Below, piece after piece: positions 54,002 to 61,484 of a stretch of 64,000 bases of DNA. Under the pieces are notes generated by a model that was not told the origin of the DNA, searched no databases, and saw nothing but the letters and a program-made list of their open reading frames with translations. Every line of letters starts with the position of its first letter. Within the stretch, counting starts at the first letter, position 1. The translations under genes and the position numbers were made by a program. This DNA comes from Lunatibacter sp035460985 (GTDB lineage: Bacteria; Bacteroidota; Bacteroidia; Cytophagales; Cyclobacteriaceae): contig DATHWC010000062.1 of NCBI GenBank assembly GCA_035460985.1, positions 13,361-77,360 of the forward strand, given 5' to 3'.

Positions 54002-55348
54002 ATGAATAGAATATCTTTAACCTTACTATTTCTTGTCAGTTGGTTGGGGGCCTGTTCCCCCGAGGAGAATTATCAGGGTTTTTTAGAATCCAGCGAGCCA
54101 CTTGTGCAGGCCAACGATCAACTGACGGATGCAATGGTTCACGATATTTTTTCACCACCAGTTGCCAGTAGAATTTATGCCTATACTTCCTTGGCTCCTT
54201 TTGAGGTTGCCGCATTTGCAGACAGTGTTAACATCCAATCCCTGATGGGGCAGCTGAATGGCTTTGAACAAAAAGATTTCTCCTCTCGGTCAGATGTTTA
54301 TTTTCCGATGGCAGCAATGGTGGCGTTCTATCACGTTTCCGCCAAGATGGTGTTCTCGGAAAATAGGATTACAGCCCACAGAGATGAATTCTATCGAAAG
54401 GTGAGAAACTTGGGAATGACGAAAAAAACATTGGAGGCCTCTATTGAGTTCGGCGAAACAATGGGGCAGCATGTGCTTGATTATGCGTCAAACGACAACT
54501 ATCACCAAAGTCGGTCTTTCGAAAAATACACCCCACTAAATGACCCAAAATCATGGAAACCAACCCCTCCGGCGTACATGGAGGGGATAGAACCCAATTG
54601 GAACAAAATCAGACCTTTTGTACTGGACTCTGCCACCCAGTTTATCCCCCTACCACCTACTCCCTTTGACATAACACCTGAAAGTGTTTTTTATCAGGAA
54701 GCTAAAGCCGTAATGGACGCTGGGAATAATCTCGATGAAGAGGCGAGAGAGATAGCCTATTTTTGGGACTGCAATCCCTATAAAATGAATGTAAAAGGCC
54801 ATGTGATGTACGCGGAGAAAAAGATAACTCCAGGTGGTCATTGGATAGGAATTGCGGGCATTTCATCCAAAACAGCCAACTTGGATTGGAAGGCAACATC
54901 CGAAGCGTTGGTAATGACAGCCATTGCGGTGTTTGACGGGTTTATTTCCTGTTGGGATGAGAAGTATCGGAGCATTCTTATCCGCCCAGAAACTTATATC
55001 AATCTTTACATGGACGAGGATTGGGTACCCTTATTGCAAACACCTCCTTTTCCAGAACACACAAGTGGTCATAGTGTTATTTCCACTGCCGCTTCCAGGA
55101 TACTAACAGACTTGCTGGGAGAGCCTTTCCATTTTGTAGATTCCACGGAAGTCAAGTTTGGATTGGGTATTAGGGAATTTGACTCATTCAATGAAGCTGC
55201 CGCTGAGGCAGCCATAAGCCGTTTTTACGGTGGAATTCATTACATTCCGGCCATTGATTTCGGAATAGAACAGGGGGAAGAGGTGGCACGTCACTTGCTT
55301 TCCAGGATTAAAACCAGAAAAACACCCTCACCCCTAGCTTTCGATTAA
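54002..55348 (+). CDS. Vanadium-dependent haloperoxidase/PAP2 superfamily lipoprotein, copy 2
   Basis: A 448-residue paralogue of the preceding gene, 31 bases downstream. The lipobox is LGAC (Cys18). The active-site set is complete: K321-x6-R328 (KYRSILIRP), S355-G356-H357 (PEHTSGHS) and S406-R407-x5-H413 (SRFYGGIH). Shared blocks include the pattern FWDCNP, PGGHW(M/I)GI, FSCWDEKYRS-like and LLQTPPFPE. The copies differ widely elsewhere, so the duplication is old. It ends the unit and converges with nadD with only 15 bases between. Confidence 0.88.
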   Translation: MNRISLTLLFLVSWLGACSPEENYQGFLESSEPLVQANDQLTDAMVHDIFSPPVASRIYAYTSLAPFEVAAFADSVNIQSLMGQLNGFEQKDFSSRSDVYFPMAAMVAFYHVSAKMVFSENRITAHRDEFYRKVRNLGMTKKTLEASIEFGETMGQHVLDYASNDNYHQSRSFEKYTPLNDPKSWKPTPPAYMEGIEPNWNKIRPFVLDSATQFIPLPPTPFDITPESVFYQEAKAVMDAGNNLDEEAREIAYFWDCNPYKMNVKGHVMYAEKKITPGGHWIGIAGISSKTANLDWKATSEALVMTAIAVFDGFISCWDEKYRSILIRPETYINLYMDEDWVPLLQTPPFPEHTSGHSVISTAASRILTDLLGEPFHFVDSTEVKFGLGIREFDSFNEAAAEAAISRFYGGIHYIPAIDFGIEQGEEVARHLLSRIKTRKTPSPLAFD

Positions 55349-55363
55349 ACGGATAATTAATAG

Positions 55364-55930
55364 TTAATAATAGAGTTTTTTGTCCCGAATATAGTCGGAT
55401 ACGTCGGGATGTACCAGATAACGTACTGATCCACCTTCTTTGATGGTGTCCCGGATAAAGGTAGCCGAAATGTCAATCAAAGGAGAATCGATGAACCTGA
55501 TGCCCGGATGTTCCAGTATTTTGTTTTTTCCCGGGCGGGGATATACATATATCTCATAGAACTCCAGTATTTGACCGCTGTTTTTCCACTTGTGAAAATG
55601 GTTCAGGTTATCTCCCCCGATAATCAACTTGAATTCGTGCTGGGGATACTTTTCCGAAAGGTAGGTGAGAGTATCGATAGTATAACTTGGTCTGGGCATA
55701 TGGAATTCCACATCCAGGGCCTTAAAATGATAATTATCCGCAATGGCCAGTTCTACCATTCGCAGCCGGTCAAATTCATGGAGCAGGGATTTGCTGGACT
55801 TCATGGGATTTTGAGGGCTGACGATAAACCAAACTTCATCCAATTTAGTCTTATCCCTCATGATGTCCCCAATGATCAGATGTCCAATGTGTATAGGGTT
55901 GAACGATCCAAAAAATAATCCTACTTTCAA
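55364..55930 (-). CDS. nadD: Nicotinate-nucleotide adenylyltransferase
   Basis: Adenylates nicotinate mononucleotide to deamido-NAD in NAD synthesis. The 188 residues have the nucleotidyltransferase signature GSFNPIHIGHL and the C-terminal ISATFIRD. The start is TTG, overlapping the gmk stop as TTGA, a form of the common 4-base ATGA coupling. It is the last gene of the sigma-antisigma-gmk-nadD run. Confidence 0.95.
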   Translation of the reverse strand: MKVGLFFGSFNPIHIGHLIIGDIMRDKTKLDEVWFIVSPQNPMKSSKSLLHEFDRLRMVELAIADNYHFKALDVEFHMPRPSYTIDTLTYLSEKYPQHEFKLIIGGDNLNHFHKWKNSGQILEFYEIYVYPRPGKNKILEHPGIRFIDSPLIDISATFIRDTIKEGGSVRYLVHPDVSDYIRDKKLYY

Positions 55931-56508
55931 GCTTTGTCCTGATTGATAAAGTCCAAAACAAGATTTTCTGCTTCTCTGAAAGAGGTTTGAAGGTCGTTAT
56001 TTAACAAAATAACGTCGAATTTGTCCTTAAAGCCCATTTCAAATTTGGCTTTATAAAGCCTTCGTGAAAGGCTGGCTTCAGACTCAGTACCTCTGTCCCT
56101 TAGGCGCATGGCGAGGTCATCCATCGAGGGCACTTCCACAAAAACGGCCAGGCCTCTGTCTCCGAAATATTTTTTGAGGTTCAGTCCACCTTTGACATCC
56201 ACGTCAAATATGACATGCTTTCCATTATCCCAGATGCGTTGGATTTCTTCTTTGAGGGTACCGTAAAAATTCCCTTCATATACTTCTTCCCATTCAATAA
56301 ACTGATCTTTGTCAATTTTTTCCTTGAATTCATCGGGGGTTAAAAAATAATAGTCTTTTCCATCTTGCTCAGCGCGTCCCCGTCTGTCTCTTGTACAGGC
56401 GGAAATTGAAAATCCTAGGTTGGGAAATTTTTGCAAAAGGTGCTTTACAATAGTTGTCTTACCGGATCCAGATGGTGCTGAAAATATTATCGCCTTTCCT
56501 GCGGACAT
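55927..56508 (-). CDS. gmk: Guanylate kinase
   Basis: Phosphorylates GMP and dGMP. The 193 residues have the P-loop SAPSGSGKTT (about 10-19), the GMP-binding stretch EEVYEGNFYGTLKEEI and the lid SEASLSRRLYKAKFEM. It is 10 bases after the anti-sigma gene and overlaps nadD by four bases. Confidence 0.97.
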   Translation of the reverse strand: MSAGKAIIFSAPSGSGKTTIVKHLLQKFPNLGFSISACTRDRRGRAEQDGKDYYFLTPDEFKEKIDKDQFIEWEEVYEGNFYGTLKEEIQRIWDNGKHVIFDVDVKGGLNLKKYFGDRGLAVFVEVPSMDDLAMRLRDRGTESEASLSRRLYKAKFEMGFKDKFDVILLNNDLQTSFREAENLVLDFINQDKA

Positions 56509-56518
56509 GTAGCTTTGG

Positions 56519-56791
56519 TTACTTTAAGTCCTGGATTTTTTGGCGAATACTGTCTACCAATTCCAATGGGACCAGTTGTTTCGTACATTTGGTTTTTAAC
56601 ACCTCCCGAATGACCTTTTCCAGATGGAAATGCTCAAAACACGGTTGGCATTTCGCCAGCTTCTCATCCAAAACTGCCTTTGATTCCAAATCCGCCTGTC
56701 CATCCAGTATGCTTTCCAACAACTTAAAGCATTTACTGGCATCACTGCAGTTGAGTTTACGTTGATTAGATGAGTCAAAATTATTCTCCAT
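56519..56791 (-). CDS. RsrA-like zinc anti-sigma factor, His ligand absent
   Basis: A 90-residue cytosolic protein immediately downstream of an ECF sigma gene. The pattern KCQPCFEHFHLEKVIREVLKTK matches the RsrA/ZAS anti-sigma fold. In RsrA the motif is H-x3-C-x2-C; here the two Cys (C48, C51) are kept, but the His position is Lys44. Other Cys are C15, C21 and C69. H54 and H56 lie just after the CxxC and might substitute as ligands. Role as the anti-sigma partner is inferred from position and pattern. Confidence 0.75.
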   Translation of the reverse strand: MENNFDSSNQRKLNCSDASKCFKLLESILDGQADLESKAVLDEKLAKCQPCFEHFHLEKVIREVLKTKCTKQLVPLELVDSIRQKIQDLK

Positions 56792-56816
56792 TTTAGTATT
56801 TAGTTCTATTCAAATT

Positions 56817-57407
56817 TTATTCTTCCTCTGTATCATAGCCCATGTTCTGGGCATATGCTTTTAGTTTTTCTTTTAATAGGTTTCTTGCCCGGTGAAGTCT
56901 GGACCTGACTGTCCCTATTGGGATGTCAAGAATCTTGGCCATTTCTTCATAGGTAAAACCTTCCAAGTCACATAGGATGATAACAGTCCTAAAATCCACC
57001 GCCAAGCTATTCAGTGCATTGGAGATCTCATCACCCAACATATCCTTCACCGCATCAACCCGCAGATCAGAAGTCATATTGTAGTCAACATTATCTGAGT
57101 TGTAATAAGTTTCAACTTCTTGATAATCTACCTTTGAAGGTTGCTTACTTTTTTTACGGTATTCATTGATGAAGCTATTCTTAAGAATCCGAAATAGCCA
57201 TGCTTTGGCGTTTGTCCCTTTCTCAAATGAGTTGATAAATCGGTAGGCTTTCAGATAGGTGTCCTGCACCAAATCTTTGGCATCGTCTTCATCAAAGGTC
57301 AACCTATAGGCAAAATTGTACATAGAGTCTATGTGCGGCATAAACTCCTGGTCAAATATGCTGTTTTTATCTTTATCCGAATATTTTTTTCGTTGTACCT
57401 CTGACAT
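56817..57407 (-). CDS. RNA polymerase ECF-type sigma-70 factor
   Basis: I use the ATG at 57407 (196 residues, MSEVQRKKYSDKDKN); a longer reading from 57512 adds residues with no family likeness. Region 2 is visible (MYNFAYRLTFDEDDAKDLVQ, WLFRILKNSFINEYRK), followed by region 4 with the helix-turn-helix YEEMAKILDIPIGTVRSRLH. Its neighbour encodes an RsrA-like anti-sigma, suggesting a stress-responsive (possibly redox) pair. It probably autoregulates this gene run, which continues into gmk and nadD. Confidence 0.92.
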   Translation of the reverse strand: MSEVQRKKYSDKDKNSIFDQEFMPHIDSMYNFAYRLTFDEDDAKDLVQDTYLKAYRFINSFEKGTNAKAWLFRILKNSFINEYRKKSKQPSKVDYQEVETYYNSDNVDYNMTSDLRVDAVKDMLGDEISNALNSLAVDFRTVIILCDLEGFTYEEMAKILDIPIGTVRSRLHRARNLLKEKLKAYAQNMGYDTEEE

Positions 57408-57534
57408 AGAATTTAAAATTACGAATTGGCGTAATTTATAACTAATATTTAGAAAGAAAGTCGATTGATTTTCTTTATTTTGAATTCTGATATGGCGTAT
57501 TCCGCCAACCAATAGTTAATTATCCCGTCATTTC

Positions 57535-58392
57535 ATGTTCTTTTTCAAGACACTCTCTTACCTGAATCTGTCCATTTTGTATGTATTCAGTGATATACTT
57601 TACCTGGTAGCCTACTATTTGGTGGGGTATAGGAAGAAAGTGGTCAGGGAAAACCTTAAACAAGCCTTCCCACTTAAAACGGAAATACAAAGAAAGGCAA
57701 TAGAAAAAAGATTTTTTAGAAATTTGACAGATTCTTTTGCGGAAACGATAAAACTTCTGACAATGAACCCTCGGGATTTGCAGAAGCGGTTCCTGATAAT
57801 CAACCCGGAATTGATCTCAGAAACCATAGCCGACGGTAAAATTATCATAGGTATGCAGGCGCACTTTTTCAACTGGGAAGGGCATGAACTGGCCATGAGT
57901 TCCAGACTCGGTCCGCTATGTGAGGTGGTGTATCTTAAGATTACCAATCCATTTTTCAACCATTTTATGAAAACCCTCAGGGGCAGGTTTGGGGCAACTT
58001 TAGTAGAAAGAAATTCCTTTACCCGTCATTTTATGGCCAAGCGTAACACTCCCCGTCTAATTGCTCTGGCGGCTGACCAACGTCCACAATTTGCTGAAAT
58101 CAGGTATTGGACCTCCTTTATGGGTAGGGAAACGGCTTTCTTTGAGGGAGGAGAAAAGCTGGCCAAGAAATTTAATCAGCCTGTAATCTATGGAGAAATC
58201 TCCAAACCAAAACGCGGGCATTACACATTCGAATATAGAGTTTTATGTGCACCACCTTATGATAATGACGCCGAACACAGCATCACAGAACTGTATATTG
58301 ATGCCGTCGAGGCCAACATACACCGTGAACCCGCCCTGTATCTTTGGTCCCATAACCGATGGAAAGAATCAAAAGTTGAAAGGAAATCGTAA
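57535..58392 (+). CDS. Lysophospholipid/lipid A-type acyltransferase (LpxL/HtrB family)
   Basis: Membrane-associated acyltransferase that adds secondary acyl chains to lipid A or a related lipid at the inner membrane. The 285 residues show an N-terminal membrane anchor (about 10-32), the catalytic H-x4-E motif in AHFFNWEGHE near 110, and the acceptor region RFGATLVERNSFTR. The terminus YLWSHNRWKE is typical of the family. It is divergent from the sigma gene. The exact lipid substrate is not decided. Confidence 0.9.
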   Translation: MFFFKTLSYLNLSILYVFSDILYLVAYYLVGYRKKVVRENLKQAFPLKTEIQRKAIEKRFFRNLTDSFAETIKLLTMNPRDLQKRFLIINPELISETIADGKIIIGMQAHFFNWEGHELAMSSRLGPLCEVVYLKITNPFFNHFMKTLRGRFGATLVERNSFTRHFMAKRNTPRLIALAADQRPQFAEIRYWTSFMGRETAFFEGGEKLAKKFNQPVIYGEISKPKRGHYTFEYRVLCAPPYDNDAEHSITELYIDAVEANIHREPALYLWSHNRWKESKVERKS

Positions 58393-58397
58393 CTTTG
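58390..58397 (+). promoter_or_regulatory. Candidate -7 element for the helicase gene
   Basis: TAACTTTG fits the consensus, overlaps the stop codon of the acyltransferase gene and lies 54 bases before the helicase start. No clear TTTG is found at 19 bases. Confidence 0.4.
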
Positions 58398-58451
58398 TCA
58401 AAGCAAACGGAATATAGACCATTTCCGTCCGACGCTTAGATTGAAACTACC

Positions 58452-60707
58452 ATGATGGATTATTTGTCTAGTCTTAACCCACCCCAACGAGAAGCAGTAG
58501 AACATACGGATGGACCGCTGATGATTATAGCGGGTGCGGGTTCTGGCAAAACACGCGTATTGACGATTAGAATTGCCCACCTCATCCACTCCAAAGGGAT
58601 TGATCCCTTTAATATTTTGTCGCTTACCTTCACCAACAAGGCTGCGAGCGAAATGAAACACCGCATAGAGCAGCTGATCGGGCTGGAAGCGAGGAATACC
58701 TGGATGGGTACCTTCCATTCCACCTTTGCGAAAATCCTGCGGGTAGAAGCCTCCAGACTTGGCTATCCCTCCAATTTTACGATTTACGATTCGGAAGACA
58801 GCAAGTCACTCATCAGGACTATAGTCAAAGAAAAAAGGCTTGACGACAAAGTATACAAACCCAGTACGGTCTTATCCAGAATATCAGGTGCCAAAAATCG
58901 GCTGATTTCCTGGCAGACCTACATCAATGATCCCCATGTGCAGGCGGATGATGAAGCTGCCATGAAGCCCAAGATGGGAGAGATTTACAAAACCTATCAG
59001 GAAAGGCTATTTAAGTCTTCGGCGATGGATTTTGACGACTTGTTGTTCAACACCAATGTGCTGTTCCGGGATCATGCGGACGTGCTTAACAAGTATCAGC
59101 AACGTTTCAAATACGTCATGGTGGATGAATTTCAGGACACCAACCTTTCCCAATATCTGATCACGAAGAGATTGGCTGCTGTCCACCAAAACATCTGCGT
59201 GGTGGGTGACGATGCTCAAAGTATCTATGCCTTCCGGGGTGCCGATATTCAAAACATCCTAAATTTTGAAAAGGATTACCCAGACCTATTCATAGTAAAG
59301 CTGGAACAAAATTACCGTTCTACCAAAAGCATCGTACATACGGCAAACTCCATCATCGCCAAAAACAAAGCTCAACTCAAAAAGAACATCTGGACAGACA
59401 ATGTACACGGAGAACCCATTGAACTGATCAAAGCGGCATCCGATAATGAGGAGGGAAGGATAGTGGCCGCCACAATTTTTGAACAAAAGAACAACCACCA
59501 ACTCAAAAACAGTGACTTTGCCATTCTCTACCGGACCAACTCCCAATCCAGGGCAATGGAAGAAGCCCTCAGGAAGATGAGCATCAACTACCGAATTGTT
59601 GGCGGTCTGTCCTTTTATCAGCGCCGGGAGATCAAAGACCTGATGGCCTACCTTCGCTTTGTGGTGAATCCGGCCGATGAGGAAGCTTTCAAGAGGGTGA
59701 TCAACTATCCCAAAAGGGGTATTGGGGATACCAGCGTGGAAAAAATTATGATTGCGGCCTATGAGCACGACATCTCTATCTGGGATGTAGTCACCAACAG
59801 TTCCAGTTTTCTGACTGGAAGAGCCGCTGCTTCCGTGGAAGATTTTTCCATCATGATCAAAAGCTTTGTAATAGAAATGGAAAGGAAGGACGCCTATGAA
59901 GTCGCCTCAAGTGTTGCCAAGCAATCAGGCATCCTCCGTGAACTTTACGAGGACAAAACGATAGAAGGACTAAACCGCTACGAAAACGTTCAGGAATTGC
60001 TTAATGCCATCAAAAACTATGTGGACAGTCCTGAAAATGAGGATAAAAGTCTGGGTTCCTTCCTACAGGAAATAGCCCTGCTGACAGACGAAGATCAGAA
60101 CAAGCAGGATACGGATGTAGTTACCATGATGACCATTCACGCTTCCAAGGGGTTGGAATTCAAAAATGTTTTTGTTGTAGGGATGGAAGAGGACCTTTTT
60201 CCTTCTCAAATGATGATGCAGAGCCGGGAGGATTTGGAAGAAGAGCGGCGTCTATTCTATGTGGCTGCAACTAGGGCAATGGAAAAACTCTTTCTCAGCT
60301 ATGCAATGACCCGGTACAGATACGGCAGGCTTCTCAACTGTGAACCCAGCCGTTTTCTGGATGAAGTCGATCCTACACACCTCAAAGTCAACAAGAAATT
60401 GGGTAGCCAAATGCCGATTGGGAATAGTTTTCAGGAACGAGAAGGTACAAATGGATTTGTAGGCCTCAGAAAACCTGCGGTAAGGGCCGGAACCACCGCA
60501 AAGCTACATACGCCCAGTCCTGATTTCAAACCCTCCAATACACACAACCTTACAGAGGGGATGAAGGTTGAGCACCCCAAGTTTGGTTTTGGCCAAGTCC
60601 ATAAAATCGAAATGGAAGGAGCCAATAGAAAAGCATTTATACATTTTGATAATTTTGGTGATAAAACTTTATTACTTAGCTTTGCAAAGCTCAGAATAGT
60701 AGACTAG
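58452..60707 (+). CDS. pcrA: PcrA/UvrD-type ATP-dependent DNA helicase
   Basis: Superfamily 1A 3-prime to 5-prime helicase for DNA repair and replication-conflict removal. All motifs are present in 751 residues: Q motif NPPQREAV, Walker A AGAGSGKT (27-34), VDEFQDTN near 222, GDDAQSIYAFRGAD, QNYRST, TIHASKGLEF and the motif VI segment EERRLFYVAATRA near 600. The C-terminal RNA polymerase-contact (Tudor-like) segment HPKFGFGQVHKIE is also kept. The symbol is by family likeness (PcrA versus UvrD is naming only). Confidence 0.96.
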   Translation: MMDYLSSLNPPQREAVEHTDGPLMIIAGAGSGKTRVLTIRIAHLIHSKGIDPFNILSLTFTNKAASEMKHRIEQLIGLEARNTWMGTFHSTFAKILRVEASRLGYPSNFTIYDSEDSKSLIRTIVKEKRLDDKVYKPSTVLSRISGAKNRLISWQTYINDPHVQADDEAAMKPKMGEIYKTYQERLFKSSAMDFDDLLFNTNVLFRDHADVLNKYQQRFKYVMVDEFQDTNLSQYLITKRLAAVHQNICVVGDDAQSIYAFRGADIQNILNFEKDYPDLFIVKLEQNYRSTKSIVHTANSIIAKNKAQLKKNIWTDNVHGEPIELIKAASDNEEGRIVAATIFEQKNNHQLKNSDFAILYRTNSQSRAMEEALRKMSINYRIVGGLSFYQRREIKDLMAYLRFVVNPADEEAFKRVINYPKRGIGDTSVEKIMIAAYEHDISIWDVVTNSSSFLTGRAAASVEDFSIMIKSFVIEMERKDAYEVASSVAKQSGILRELYEDKTIEGLNRYENVQELLNAIKNYVDSPENEDKSLGSFLQEIALLTDEDQNKQDTDVVTMMTIHASKGLEFKNVFVVGMEEDLFPSQMMMQSREDLEEERRLFYVAATRAMEKLFLSYAMTRYRYGRLLNCEPSRFLDEVDPTHLKVNKKLGSQMPIGNSFQEREGTNGFVGLRKPAVRAGTTAKLHTPSPDFKPSNTHNLTEGMKVEHPKFGFGQVHKIEMEGANRKAFIHFDNFGDKTLLLSFAKLRIVD

Positions 60708-60787
60708 AACCATTCGCTATATTTATTATACATCAATACCGATTTCCCGAATTTGAGAATTTTTAGTATTTTGAATTCGTCGGGGTC

Positions 60788-60812
60788 AATTTTCATGTAT
60801 GATATGAAAATT
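60788..60812 (+). repeat. Inverted repeat upstream of the DUF4290 gene
   Basis: AATTTTCAT (60788-60796) and its exact complement ATGAAAATT (60804-60812) are separated by 7 bases. The repeat lies 27 bases before the predicted start, possibly in the mRNA leader. It is AT-rich and may be fortuitous. Confidence 0.3.
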
Positions 60813-60839
60813 ACAGAAAAGCATTAAAACACATTCATT

Positions 60840-61484
60840 TTGAAAGAATACGGAAAAAACATCCAAAAGCTGGTTGATTTCATTAAAACGGTCGATTCCA
60901 AGGAAAAGAGAACGGAATACGCATACGCCCTAGTGGAACTGATGAAACAGCTCAATCCCCAACTGAAGTCAGAAAGTGACCAAAAACTTTGGGATGATCT
61001 CTATATTATGTCCGACTTTGAATTGGATGTGGAAGCCCCCTTCCCCATGCCAATGAAGGAGCTTCTGGGCAAAAGACCCAAGCCTATTGGTTACCTGGAA
61101 GGAGAAGTGAAATTCAAACATTACGGCAGGAATATCGAAAAACTGATTGAAAAAGCCACTGAAATTGAAGATGATGAAGAACAGGAAGCCGCCATTATTT
61201 TCATAGGACAGCTTATGCGTAGCTTTCACTCTACATGGAATAGGGAAAACTTTGACGATGCCATCATCATTGATGACATAAAAATCCTTTCCAAGGGAAA
61301 ACTGCACATTGACTTGGAAAAGGTGAAAGAAAACGGTCTTTTCGAAACAAGTACACGTCGGGATTTCAAGCCACCTTCTGTCATTGAAAATGAGAACAAC
61401 AACAATAGTGGAAGGAGAAACTATAACAACGGCAACAGCAAACGAAGAAACCCGGGATCAAACGTTAAAAAAAGAAGAAATTAA
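60840..61484 (+). CDS. DUF4290 family protein
   Basis: A 214-residue cytosolic protein of a Bacteroidetes-specific family of unknown function. Typical blocks are EYGKNIQKLVDFI, LWDDLYIMSDFELDVEAPFP and FKHYGRNIEKLIEKA; the GRN/GKN-I-x-KL segment occurs twice, hinting at an internal repeat. The C-terminus is Asn/Arg/Lys-rich and low-complexity (GRRNYNNGNSKRRN), possibly nucleic-acid binding. The start is TTG; no in-frame ATG is nearby. It overlaps murA by one base (TAATG), so the two are coupled. Confidence 0.85.
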   Translation: MKEYGKNIQKLVDFIKTVDSKEKRTEYAYALVELMKQLNPQLKSESDQKLWDDLYIMSDFELDVEAPFPMPMKELLGKRPKPIGYLEGEVKFKHYGRNIEKLIEKATEIEDDEEQEAAIIFIGQLMRSFHSTWNRENFDDAIIIDDIKILSKGKLHIDLEKVKENGLFETSTRRDFKPPSVIENENNNNSGRRNYNNGNSKRRNPGSNVKKRRN

